A stretch of DNA of 64,000 nucleotides from CAWKAO01 sp963847665 (GTDB lineage: Bacteria; Actinomycetota; Humimicrobiia; Humimicrobiales; Humimicrobiaceae): contig CAWKAO010000001.1 in NCBI GenBank assembly GCA_963847665.1, positions 62,001 to 126,000 of the forward strand, in the 5' to 3' direction. How positions within the stretch are numbered: position 1 is the stretch's first letter; the number at the start of each line of letters is the position of its first letter. A program made the position numbers and the translations under genes. Of this stretch, positions 26,837 through 35,492 are shown one piece after another. The notes beneath the pieces were generated by a model. That model searched no databases. It had not been told where the DNA came from and saw only the letters and a program-made list of their open reading frames with translations.

Positions 26837-27202
26837 TTAGTAGAGTGCTGCTGGTGCTATTCTAGGTCCCCGCATTACCCCGTGCGGTCCCTGAGGTCCC
26901 TGGTCTCCTGTCTCTCCCTTGATTCCAGTAAAAAATACAAGTGTTCCTTCGGGAGCTTCCCACAGAAATCCTACTTCATTTATATATATTGTTTTCTGAC
27001 CATCAACTACCGTTATTTTTTCTACCCACCTGGTTGTAGGGCTAGATGTTATGCTCCAAGGGCCCTCGAGACTGTCAGCATACAGTCTTGTTACAGTGGG
27101 AGAATCGCCATCTGAAGCATATAGTATGCTTGGGATAAGGATACTTAGAAGTAGTACTGTTGTGGAAATAATAATAACAAATGATAGTTTCTTACTTACC
27201 AT
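26837..27202 (-). CDS. Paralogous secreted protein with collagen-like tail
   Basis: The 121-residue product is about half identical to its neighbour at 26421: one membrane segment, then SPTVTRLYADSLEGPW, RWVEKITVVDGQKTI and FLWEAPEGTLVFF in the same order. Its Gly-X-Y run is shorter (GIKGETGDQGPQGPHG) and the last 12 residues differ completely. Upstream is a 700-base AT-rich gap. Divergent tails on a conserved core suggest recent duplication with rapid change at the C-terminus. Confidence 0.7.
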   Translation of the reverse strand: MVSKKLSFVIIISTTVLLLSILIPSILYASDGDSPTVTRLYADSLEGPWSITSSPTTRWVEKITVVDGQKTIYINEVGFLWEAPEGTLVFFTGIKGETGDQGPQGPHGVMRGPRIAPAALY

Positions 27203-27387
27203 TTTTCACCTCCTTTGAAGGTATATTGCTTGACTTCATTATATATCAATCAATATAAATATGAAGTATAAAAAGATTAAAATTTGCTTTTTTTAGTTGA
27301 ATTGAAGTAATTTAGTGAAGCATATCTTATTGATGCAAAGGATTGACCCATTTTTGATGTAGAAACTAATACTGGATTTCCCGGATA

Positions 27388-27415
27388 GTGAAAATCCGAA
27401 CCGTTTTTTAGCAGA
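27388..27415 (+). repeat. Diverged copy of the island repeat core
   Basis: GTGAAAATCCGAACCGTTTTTTAG matches the core and T-run of the 56020 copy (GAAATTTCGAACCGTTTTTTAA), lacking the conserved GGCTGCCC start. Confidence 0.45.
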
Positions 27416-27676
27416 ATTATTCAATCTGGAATAACTTGCTTATCTAATAAAAAAGGCAGATATTTTACCTGAAGGAACTAAAGAAAGTACTGCTACTAAG
27501 ATTGCTTTCCACAAGTAAATCTTATGAACTTTTATTAATGATATGGTAGATATTATAATTTTCCATGTAAAGGGTAATATAAATACATATAGAAAATTTT
27601 TATATTTATATTATTAATATTTAAATTTATAAGTAAAATTTATAAAAATAATAAAATAAATAAATTAAATAAACTC

Positions 27677-27706
27677 TTGACATTATATATTTAAATACAT
27701 TATTAT
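27677..27706 (+). promoter_or_regulatory. Promoter for the leader RNA and surface-protein gene
   Basis: TTGACA at 27677 and TATTAT at 27701 (or TTATTA at 27700) are separated by 17-18 bases. Transcription would begin about 27715, just before the structured leader. Confidence 0.6.
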
Positions 27707-27744
27707 ATACATGTAATTATTAAATTGAATATATTATAGGGGCT

Positions 27745-27830
27745 TGGAAGCTTTTCTTAAATCTGGACGCTTGAGAAAAGTGGAGCCAATAGCGTAACCG
27801 ACTAAAGTTATTTTTAGTCGGTTTTTTGTT
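27745..27830 (+). ncRNA. Structured leader RNA with terminator (riboswitch-like), copy 1
   Basis: A hairpin pairs CTTTTCT with AGAAAAG, enclosed by a GGCT/AGCC closing helix, then AATAGCGTAACCGACTAAA runs into a perfect terminator: AACCGACTAAA pairs with TTTAGTCGGTT, followed by T6. The terminator ends about 70 bases before the surface-protein start, so it could attenuate that gene. Similar leaders precede the genes at 31101 and 58934. I could not match it to a known riboswitch class; cyclic-di-GMP-I was considered but its core is not evident. Confidence 0.55.
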
Positions 27831-27902
27831 TATTAAGAAAAAAATTATATAAATTTGGAAATAAGCTAATACAAGAAATAATTAAAAAAGGGGAAATAAA
27901 AA

Positions 27903-29834
27903 ATGAGTATAATGAGATTAAACAGAAAAATAAATGAAAAATTAATAAGATACGGCAGCTTAGGGCTGCTAAGAAAAATCTTCTTTTCTTGTTTGATTGG
28001 CTCAATAGTAGCATTCTTCTCTATTCCAGGTCTTATATTTGCAGACGAGGGGGATGTAGAAATGTTTGTTGGGGCGAAAGATATGTACGGAAGTGCCGGT
28101 CAGTATATAGCAGGAGATAGCCAGGATACAATTAATGACAACAGTTCAAATGAAAATGGTGGACAGGGGGATGGAGACACTGAAATATTTTGTATAGACC
28201 ACGACCACTATGTCAATTATGGTGAAAAGCCTTATGGTTTCACGGGTGATACAGTATCAGAAGAGCTGATCAGCGATGGAGATAGTGAAGTTGATGCCTA
28301 TGCCCTGGAGATCCTAGCAAAAGAAGCAACAGGAGCTGCTTCAGTAGAGGACCAGTCAGCAGCATGGCAGCTTACCAATAATACTTATGGAATAACTGTA
28401 GATACCAATGCATCAATTGAAACAAACTGGGACAAGGAAGACATAGATGCAATAGTTGAAGCGACAAGGGATCTGGCTGAAGAATATCTTAAACCGGGTG
28501 GCGCAAAGGACCAGGGAAAAACACTTGATGAGTTCTTGGAGAATGATAAGGATGTCAATGAAATCGATGTAACCATAGACCAGGATCACACAATTTTTGA
28601 GGCCGGGGGGAGTGGTACTGCTATAGCAACAATGGCAGAACCTTTGGTCCCGGGAATAACAGATGAGAACAAGAATATTTACTGGTATATCCTTGCTGAT
28701 GCATTCAATATTAGCTTTTCACCCTCCGAACTGATTTTGGAGACTTTCTCGGGTGATGCAAAAACTGATGCAGACAGGATGAAGGATTATACCGATGATT
28801 CAAATGACAATGATGAAGACGGTATTGCAGACTCTACTGATCATTACGGGAAATCTACAGTAAGCTATTATTATTATCTGTGGACTGATAAAGATGGCAA
28901 TGAACTGTTTCCAGAAAATACAATGGGGGTTGGACTGTTCGCATGGGTTGATGTAGATGATGATGGAAAATATGACATAGTAGATGTTGGTTATGATGAA
29001 GATGCAGAAGAAGGTGAGGATTTAACACCTGACGGAGATATTGTTGGAGACTTTCAGAATTTTTATAAAGTTGTCCAGTCAGAAACTAATAGTGGTGGCG
29101 ATGAAGTGATCAAAACTGATACAGAAGGTAATGTGGTATCCGAGCCGATTTCAGTTTCACATATGGATATCCATGCAGTAGAAGGTGGACAGGTCTTAAA
29201 GAAGATCCAATCCCAGAGTAATGATTCAATTGTATTTGATGATTCTCGCCAGACTTTAGCTACCCTGAGCTATAATGAACCCATTGATGATGACCCTCAG
29301 TTCTTTGGTACTATCCTGTTTAAATATACAGGTGACAATGTTCCGCTGAGTGATGCGAGTTTTGGTCTTTTTAATAACCCGGAAGTAACCGGAGACCCGG
29401 TTATGATCTTGAGAACAAATGACAGTGGTTATGCCGCAACAGGAAATGTAGGGATAGAATATGGGACTTGGTATCTTAGGGAAATAGAACCTCCCGCTGG
29501 TTATGATGCAAACTTAACAGTCTATAAGCTGAATATCAGTGGAAACGGTGTGTATGCGGGCATGATTGATTCTGATGAATTATATATGTTTCCATTCAGT
29601 GTGGAAAACACAAAAACACCTCCCAATCCTCCTGATGATCCTGAGGATCCTGATACACCTGATAATCCAGAAACACCGGAAACAGTTCCAGATGTTACCG
29701 TTGACGGAGTAGCATCAATCTCAGTTCTTGCATTTACTGGATTGAATCCAGCAATTCCCATGAGTGGCATGGGAATCATTATAAGTGGTTTGGGACTTGT
29801 AATAACTTCTGTGAGAAAGAGATCAGGAAAATAA
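27903..29834 (+). CDS. Thioester-domain/SpaA-like surface protein with sortase signal
   Basis: The 643-residue protein is exported and probably anchored to the wall. A signal peptide ends near residue 47. A thioester-domain-like region has Cys97 in IFCIDHD and Gln151 in DQSAAWQLT, the positions that form the internal Cys-Gln thioester in TQXA adhesins. Long acidic, calcium-loop-like stretches follow (DDSNDNDEDGIADSTD). A SpaA/Cna-B-like domain covers about 495-570 (ASFGLFNN, GTWYLREIEPPAGY). A Pro-rich spacer, LAFTG, a hydrophobic helix and a KRSGK tail form a class E-type sorting signal. Strong AAGGGG ribosome site; leader RNA upstream. Confidence 0.85.
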   Translation: MSIMRLNRKINEKLIRYGSLGLLRKIFFSCLIGSIVAFFSIPGLIFADEGDVEMFVGAKDMYGSAGQYIAGDSQDTINDNSSNENGGQGDGDTEIFCIDHDHYVNYGEKPYGFTGDTVSEELISDGDSEVDAYALEILAKEATGAASVEDQSAAWQLTNNTYGITVDTNASIETNWDKEDIDAIVEATRDLAEEYLKPGGAKDQGKTLDEFLENDKDVNEIDVTIDQDHTIFEAGGSGTAIATMAEPLVPGITDENKNIYWYILADAFNISFSPSELILETFSGDAKTDADRMKDYTDDSNDNDEDGIADSTDHYGKSTVSYYYYLWTDKDGNELFPENTMGVGLFAWVDVDDDGKYDIVDVGYDEDAEEGEDLTPDGDIVGDFQNFYKVVQSETNSGGDEVIKTDTEGNVVSEPISVSHMDIHAVEGGQVLKKIQSQSNDSIVFDDSRQTLATLSYNEPIDDDPQFFGTILFKYTGDNVPLSDASFGLFNNPEVTGDPVMILRTNDSGYAATGNVGIEYGTWYLREIEPPAGYDANLTVYKLNISGNGVYAGMIDSDELYMFPFSVENTKTPPNPPDDPEDPDTPDNPETPETVPDVTVDGVASISVLAFTGLNPAIPMSGMGIIISGLGLVITSVRKRSGK

Positions 29835-29861
29835 AACAAGTATCAATTAAGTCAAACTTAG

Positions 29862-29911
29862 ATAAAGTATAAAGTAGCCAGTTTAAAAATCCAGGCTACT
29901 TTATACTTTAT
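29862..29911 (+). terminator. Long hairpin terminator after the surface-protein gene
   Basis: An 18-base left arm ending AAAGTAGCC pairs perfectly with GGCTACTTT onward, around a 14-base loop. It lies 27 bases past the stop. Confidence 0.75.
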
Positions 29912-29924
29912 TATTTACCTTTAT

Positions 29925-30155
29925 AGGGATGATGAGCAAGTTACCAGGCCGCAGGCGTAAGTGAATACACAGGTGGTATCGTAATCGAAAAATTCTGGAA
30001 GCTTAAGCCTTACAATTTGGAGGCGAAGACAGTGGGTATAGGGCAAAAGGGTGGTGGATGGGCTCGTAGTAACGATGAACCGGGGTAATGCCCGGAGAGT
30101 AAAGGGGCCCCCTGGTGTTGGCAAATCTTTTGGCCAAGGAGAGGCAGGCTTCTTT
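29925..30155 (+). ncRNA. Structured RNA candidate, family unassigned
   Basis: This 230-base stretch is much richer in G and C than its surroundings and has no sensible open frame in the plus direction. It contains nested hairpins: TCGT/ACGA, CCGGG/CCCGG around GTAATG, and TTGGC/GCCAA inside GCC/GGC, joined by purine-rich linkers such as GGAGGCGAAGACAGTG. The look is that of a catalytic or guide RNA, for example a group II intron piece or a transposon-linked RNA, but I cannot place it. No reverse transcriptase, IscB or TnpB gene is nearby. A minus-strand open frame here is probably spurious. Confidence 0.45.
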
Positions 30156-30158
30156 CTT

Positions 30159-30350
30159 TTATTCTTCTAATTCACGTTTGAATAAAACAATAATTAAATC
30201 GGGACTAGTTGCGGGAGTGGGAAGATGTGCATAATTGCCACTAAAAGCTTCCCATCCATCTTTGCCTGCTTTATTAAGATAATCAATAATACTTTCCCCT
30301 TTCAAGTCTGAACCTCTAAAATCAGCAATCATATATTCCCATTTTTTCAT
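30159..30350 (-). CDS. DUF4177-like small protein
   Basis: The 63-residue protein opens with KKWEYMIADF and has LNKAGKDGWEAFSG in the middle, the pattern of DUF4177 proteins (strand, helix with Gly-x-x-Gly-Trp-Glu, strand). These are small cytosolic proteins of unknown function. AGGATAAGA lies just upstream of the start. It is convergent with the structured RNA and stands alone. Confidence 0.78.
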   Translation of the reverse strand: MKKWEYMIADFRGSDLKGESIIDYLNKAGKDGWEAFSGNYAHLPTPATSPDLIIVLFKRELEE

Positions 30351-30849
30351 TTCTTATCCTTTCTTAATTACAGTACTTTCACATTTGAACTTAGTATTTT
30401 TATATCCATATTATAATATATCATGGTTTTCTTTTTTTATTGGTTTTTTTACTGAATATTAATAGTCTTTACTATTTTTGTGCTTAAAATTGTTATATCT
30501 ATTAATGCATCCATTTTATTAAAAATAATATGACCTTTTGTTTATGTAAAATTTATTGGTATTGTATATGTGATGTTTTTTTTTGCAGTTGGGGGGGGGA
30601 TGTGGAATGCTAACTTGTTTTATCCCTAAAAAGTTAACTAAAACTTGAATATTTTACTCTGGAATTAATGAGGTATGCAATGCATTAGTATTGCCTTCCG
30701 GGTGTCTATAAATTATTTTTATTATACAACAATCAATATAAATATAAAGAATTAAAAAATGACTTTCTTTCATTAAAATAATTTGAAGATAGACACAATA
30801 CAAGTGAAACATCTTTTGCATAATATGCATTTGTGCTGGTGTCCCTAAA

Positions 30850-30880
30850 CTTTGAAATTTCGAACTGTTTAATTAAGGAA
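30850..30880 (+). repeat. Diverged copy of the island repeat core
   Basis: CTTTGAAATTTCGAACTGTT followed by TAATTAAGGAA matches the core and downstream AAGGAA of island copies, without the GGCTGCCC start. Confidence 0.5.
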
Positions 30881-30981
30881 TTGGAGAAAATTAAAGATTA
30901 TATTAAATAATTTGATATTTGTAATAATAGTATTATAATTATATTAGATATAAATAATTCCATACAAAAAACAATTTAGTA

Positions 30982-31066
30982 GCTAAGATGCATTTCTAAT
31001 CATTTGGACACACCAAGCAGGGGAAAGTCGGAGATTAACCAACTAAGTGATTAGTAGGTTTTTATT
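30982..31066 (+). ncRNA. Structured leader RNA with terminator, copy 2
   Basis: A TTGG/CCAA hairpin around ACACA is followed by GGAGATTAACCAACTAAG and an imperfect terminator: AACCAACTAA pairs with TTAGTAGGTT at 9 of 10 positions, then T5. It ends about 35 bases before the secreted-protein start at 31101. Layout and 3' sequence resemble the leaders at 27745 and 58807. Confidence 0.45.
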
Positions 31067-31100
31067 TATGAACATAAAAATAATAGAAAGGTGGAAAGAG

Positions 31101-31887
31101 ATGAAATTTAAAAGGTTAATAGTTATCTTGGTAGGGATAATTATTTTCACATTAATTACGGTGATTATGCCTGCTACAATTTTTGCAGCTAGTACCACAA
31201 ATTTTAGTGGTGACCTAGGAGGTTTATTTAAAAGACCTAATTTCAACCTAACTGCTGGAAGTGATAAGTACCACTATTTCGCCATTGGGCTCACTCCTGC
31301 CGAAAGTGGAACTTATTCAATTGAGGTTGTAAGCACTAATCCAGCGATAGATACGGCTATGTTTTTATATGATGGCCCTTTTAACTGTGCTAAACCAACA
31401 CAAAATCTGGTAGCAGCAAATGATGACGGTGGTGTTGGATTGTATCTCTTTAATTGATTGGGATATGACGGCAGGGACACAATATTTTGTAGTCATCAGT
31501 ACTTATGGTACTGGCATAACTGGACATGTGGATCTTACAGCATCAGGTCCAGGGAACATGGATGTTGTGGAGGTCGCAACTGTTTGTAGAGGGACACAGT
31601 CAACGGCAGAATCAGAACCAGAACCATGGATAAGAGGAGACCAGAAAATGGTCTGCTACCAGGCATGGATAAATTCTGACAATGCCTTTGAATTTGTATT
31701 CTGGTATGAATATGCAGACAACAACTGGGTAAGGATATATGATATGAATGGAAATATGGTATACGAAGTTGATATGCCATACGGAGATGCTCACTTTACA
31801 GCAGATCTACCTGATGGGATGTATACGGTAAAAACATTCCACGACCAGCCTGAACCACTCCAGGAGTTTATTATCGGTAAGCCCTAG
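31101..31887 (+). CDS. Secreted beta-rich protein, frameshifted
   Basis: A signal peptide of about 30 residues ends at ATIFA-AS. The mature part resembles pre-peptidase-type beta-sandwich domains: YHYFAIGLTPAESGTYSIEV, then DGPFNC, and after the break DWDMTAGTQYFVVISTYG, followed by a second domain with WIRGDQKMVCYQAW and PDGMYTVKTFHDQP. The two halves are in different frames, switching near 31440-31450, so one base is lost or gained. Joined length is about 261 residues. GAAAGGTGG precedes the ATG at 31101. The cysteines could form a disulfide outside the cell. Confidence 0.7.
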
Positions 31888-31910
31888 TATACATAATGCC
31901 AAATAATTAA

Positions 31911-31946
31911 ATTAAGCCCCATAGAGATATGGGGCTTAATTATTTT
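31911..31946 (+). terminator. Rho-independent terminator
   Basis: ATTAAGCCCCAT pairs with ATGGGGCTTAAT around a 6-base loop and is followed by TATTTT, 24 bases past the secreted-protein stop. Confidence 0.85.
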
Positions 31947-32033
31947 GTTTTATGGAAAAAAGTTTATGGGATTATATAATATCTAGTAATAGTTCATAAT
32001 TAAGAGTCATTTATAAGTTATAGGAAGGATAAG

Positions 32034-32840
32034 ATGAGAAAATTTCTGATAACAATATCATTAATAATATTTTTATTAGCCTACTTCACTTTTTCAGGAT
32101 GTATAAATAAAACTATTGAAACGGCATCATCTGAAGAGACTTCGATGCAGACAGATGATCAATCAACAGAAAACATGCAAGTAAAAACACCTGTGGTCAT
32201 GTCAATTTCACCAGAAGAGGTATTTAGAATTATTTCTGAAGGTAAAGAACATTTTCTCCTTGATGTAAGGACTCCTGAAGAATATAGCGGGGGTCATATT
32301 GAAGGGGCAAATCTAATTCCTGTAGATCAACTTGAATCAAGAATGGATGAAATACCCAGAGACAAACAGATAATTGTATACTGTAAAGGCGGAAGTAGAA
32401 GTAGGACTGCTGTAATATTATTAATGGAGAATGGATTTGGTATGGTTTATGATATGGGCGGAATTGCAGACTGGCAGCAAAAAGGATATCCCATAATAGC
32501 AGGAAAAGTGACTGAAAACGAATTTAAAGAAATTACTGTAGATGGAGCATACCAGATTTTTATTAGCGACAAAAACTATTTATTCATAGATGTAAGATCA
32601 GAAGATGAATATAGCAGCGGGCATATAGAAGGAGCTATTAATATTGATGTGTCAGGAATTAATAGTAGGTTAAACGAAATCCCAAAGGATAAACTAATAA
32701 TTGTCTATTGCGATGGCTCAAGCTGTAACAGGAGCAGTGTTGCAGCTGATATCTTAATAGAAAACGGATATGAACAAGTCTACAATATAGGGGGAGAAGG
32801 CATCTTTGAATGGATTGATAAGGGTTATCCTACTACTTAA
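32034..32840 (+). CDS. Lipoprotein with two rhodanese domains
   Basis: Rhodanese domains carry a persulfide on a catalytic Cys and transfer sulfur. The 268-residue protein has a lipobox TFSGC, then domain 1 with FLLDVRTPEEYSGGHIEGA and active loop VYCKGGSRSR, and domain 2 with FIDVRSEDEYSSGHIEGA and active loop VYCDGSSCNRS. Both keep the Cys, so both may be active. The domains look like an internal duplication. AAGGAT lies 5 bases before the ATG. Extracytoplasmic rhodaneses take part in sulfur or thiosulfate handling, but no partner genes are here. Confidence 0.9.
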   Translation: MRKFLITISLIIFLLAYFTFSGCINKTIETASSEETSMQTDDQSTENMQVKTPVVMSISPEEVFRIISEGKEHFLLDVRTPEEYSGGHIEGANLIPVDQLESRMDEIPRDKQIIVYCKGGSRSRTAVILLMENGFGMVYDMGGIADWQQKGYPIIAGKVTENEFKEITVDGAYQIFISDKNYLFIDVRSEDEYSSGHIEGAINIDVSGINSRLNEIPKDKLIIVYCDGSSCNRSSVAADILIENGYEQVYNIGGEGIFEWIDKGYPTT

Positions 32841-32920
32841 TCGAAATAATAAGTTTATAAAATTTATTATTTAAAATGTAATATTATTATACAATAAATA
32901 ATTAATATAAGTATTAAGGT

Positions 32921-32998
32921 GGTGTCCCTGGGCAGATTCGAACTGCCGACACCAGGTTTAGGAAACCTGTGCTCTATCCATCTGAGCTACAGGGACAC
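32921..32998 (-). tRNA. tRNA-Arg (CCT)
   Basis: The minus strand folds into a cloverleaf. Acceptor GTGTCCC pairs with GGGACAC, the D-arm is GCTCAGATGGATAGAGC, the anticodon arm CAGGT-TTCCTAA-ACCTG has anticodon CCT, and the T-loop is TTCGAAT. The terminal CCA is not encoded. It reads the rare AGG arginine codon, which this AT-rich genome uses often. Confidence 0.95.
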
Positions 32999-33159
32999 TT
33001 CTCCAGAAAGCTAGTTAAAATCAGTTAACCCAGATTTAGATAATATAATATAACTTAAAAAAAATAAAAGTTCAAAAATTAAATTCACAGCTAAATTAGC
33101 AGTATAAATTATTATTCATTATAATGAGATAGCAGTATTAAAAGACATTTTTAAAAAAT

Positions 33160-33894
33160 ATGAATTTAAATTTTAATATAAGGGACTTAAATCTTGATGA
33201 ACTTAATAAGATTAAGTTCAGATGTGCAAATTGTTCATACTGGCTTGATAGCAAGATCAAGTATATTAGAGGATATAACGACCACTCCATCACTTCTGGG
33301 ATTTATAAAGAGCAAATTCACTGAGCTGCGGAACGTAGATAGCAGAAATCGTTTCCTGCCTTTTATTTTAAGTAATGGCGGAAAAGTAAAAGCAGCTTAT
33401 AGCAATAAAAAATGTATCGGTCTTCTTATTGCAGGTAGTTATTACCTGTTCCCGAAGTTAAAGAGTTTTCATATCTACCCTCCTGATAATGACAGTATAT
33501 TTCTTGGATGTATATCATGTTCTACCTGAATACAGAAATCTTGGGGTCGGTAAAAAGCTTTTAATAGCGCTTGAAAAAGATCTTATAGAGGAAAAATATA
33601 AGATCGATTGAATCAATTGGTAAAAGGATAAATGATGATATGGATCTAGAGGATTATATCAACAGTCCCATAATACCTATAAAATTTTTAATAAAAAACG
33701 GGTTTTATATTGAGAAAAATGATCCTCTGTTTCCATTATTAAAAATCGATCTTTCGGCGATTTCGATCGTAAAGGATTTTTTAAAGTCAAAACTTGCATT
33801 AAAAAATTATGCTTTTAAGCGAACCGTTAAAGAACCAGCATTATCAAAAAAATCTGGTAAACTGACTATTAGTCAGCAAAATCAATACTACTAA
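33160..33894 (+). pseudogene. GNAT-family acetyltransferase, multiply frameshifted
   Basis: The frame from ATG 33160 gives a typical opening with KIKFRCANCSYWLD, then shifts. A second frame carries SNKKCIGLLIAGSYY, and a third carries VLPEYRNLGVGKKLLIALEKDL, the acetyl-CoA-binding motif A of GNAT enzymes. A last piece runs to the stop with FLIKNGFYIEKND. Joined, the pieces give about 240 residues, a full GNAT protein, so at least three single-base shifts break it. Every protein gene from here to 37.9 kb is similarly hit, so consensus errors are possible. Confidence 0.65.
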
Positions 33895-33971
33895 AAATTG
33901 CTGTTTGATAATTTTTATAAAAACATTATAATAGGTTACGCGTCATTTTCAGAATATCATCTGGACTTCGT

Positions 33972-34048
<77 letters not shown>

Positions 34049-34070
34049 ACTTAATTACCTTCCTGTTTTA

Positions 34071-34553
34071 ATGAATAAAGCAAATTTCAATTATAAAAAA
34101 GTCAATTTCTGAAAAACTGGCACACTCTTAGTCTTGTTTTTATTTTGTTTTTCTGTTTTGTTCTTGTTTTTACCAGGATGTGAAAAAATAACAGATTTCA
34201 AAGATGATGTTGATCTCATTGTTTAATAATGGAAAAGAGGCAGACCGGGCAGTTAGTTGTAGTGGAAGATTTTTTTAATATGCTGATAAATAAGGACTAT
34301 GAAAAGAGCCTATAATTATATATATATCCCAGAAGACAGAGACAGTTCACTGGATGATTTTACTTCAGAGTTCTCTGATGTCACTCAGATAGTCTCGATT
34401 GAGATAAACTGGGTCGAGGTAAAAAATAATATAGCTACTGCAGGCATAGACCTGATAGATGACTATGATGATGAACAAAAAATGTATAAGGATATTGAAG
34501 TCTCGCTTGTAAAAGATGAAAATGATGAATGGAAAATTAATTTCTGGAATTAG
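34071..34553 (+). pseudogene. Small lipoprotein, frameshifted
   Basis: After an ATG at 34071 the frame breaks early, but a neighbouring frame holds a hydrophobic stretch ending in a lipobox LFLPGC followed by EKITDF. The C-terminal piece, on yet another frame, contains MLINKDYEKA and TQIVSIEINWVEVKNNIATAGID, ending VKDENDEWKINFWN, the pattern of small secreted DUF4878-like proteins. Two or more single-base shifts are needed. The length would be about 155 residues. Confidence 0.5.
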
Positions 34554-34589
34554 ACTGGAATTTAAAATAAAGAGATGGAAAGGCTGTAT

Positions 34590-35388
34590 ATGAATATCTT
34601 ATTTCTTGGAGATGTATTTGGCAAACCCGGCAGGAATTGTCTGAAGCATGAGATCCCCAAACTGGTAAAAGAATATGATATTGATACTGTGATCGCAAAT
34701 GGTGAAAATGCTTCAGGAGGCATAGGGATAAATCCCGATATTGCAGACATGCTTTTTAATACCGGAATTGATGTCATTACTTCAGGAAATCATATATATA
34801 AAAAAAGGGAAATATACTATTACATCACAAGTGAGCCCAGGTTACTTAAACCTGCAAACTATCCACCCGGTACCCCTGGTAATGGTTATTATATTTATAC
34901 TAAAGAAAAAACAAAGGATTTAAAGATAGCAGTAGTCAATATCTGTGGAAGGGTGTTTCTGGAAAACATCGACTGCCCCTTTAGGAAAATGGATGACCTC
35001 CTGCCGATTATAAAAAGAGAAGCGACAATAACAATAGTGGATTTTCATGCAGAGGTGACAAGTGAGAAAGTAGCAATGGGATGGTATCTTGATGGAAGGG
35101 TCACTGCAGTTACTTGGTACGCATACCCACATCCAGACTGCGGATGAGAGAATACTTCCCAATGGGACTGCTTATATAACTGATGCAGGAATGGTCGGAC
35201 CAAGGGACTCTGTCATAGGGGTTAAAAAGGAGCTTATCATCGAGAGATTTCTTACGATGATGCCCCAGAAATTTACGGTTGCAACAGATGATGTCTGGTT
35301 AAACGGAGTCGTGGTCGAAGCTGATGAGGAAAACGGAGCAGCCAAAAAAATTATAAGGGTAAATTACAAAGTCGAATATCATGATTAG
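34590..35388 (+). CDS. ymdB: YmdB-family metallophosphoesterase, frameshifted
   Basis: YmdB is a 2',3'-cyclic nucleotide phosphodiesterase that affects motility and biofilm decisions in Bacillus. The first part has the metal motifs NILFLGDVFGKPGR, ANGENASGG and SGNHIYKK; the second continues with GTHTHIQTADERILPNGTAYITDAGM and a C-terminal domain. The frame changes once near 35120-35128. Joined length of about 265 matches the family. AAAGG before the ATG at 34590 sets the start over an in-frame ATG at 34575. All metal-binding residues are present if the shift is repaired. Confidence 0.85.
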
Positions 35389-35492
35389 TCCAGAGGCAAA
35401 AGAATCATAATCCGATGAGCATACATGATCTCAAGCTCCTGACCTAAAGAAATAATAAGCAGAAGTCCTAGAAAACGATACAGGAACACAAA

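Larger units (their letters stand above)
27203..27902. other. AT-rich intergenic region with repeat, promoter and leader RNA
   Basis: No gene is supported in these 700 bases. They contain a stretch at about 27238-27270 (AATCAATATAAATAT) also found near 30729, a diverged copy of the island repeat near 27388, a short open tail at 27458-27520 that may be gene debris, a promoter at 27677 and a structured leader at 27745. Confidence 0.55.
30351..31100. other. AT-rich intergenic region with repeat copies and leader RNA
   Basis: No gene is supported. The stretch near 30720-30760 resembles 27238-27270 (shared AATCAATATAAATAT). A diverged island-repeat copy lies at 30850, and a leader RNA starts near 30982. 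A G9 run at 30591-30599 may be error-prone. Confidence 0.5.

Noticed and set aside
27745..27830. Cyclic-di-GMP-I riboswitch for the leader RNAs
   Set aside because: Only a loose similarity near the 3' block was seen; the GAAA tetraloop and the CGCAAAGC core are not evident in all three copies.
29925..30155. Protein gene on the minus strand in the structured segment (67 residues)
   Set aside because: The frame crosses strong hairpins, has no family pattern and no ribosome site, and the plus-strand RNA structure explains the sequence better.
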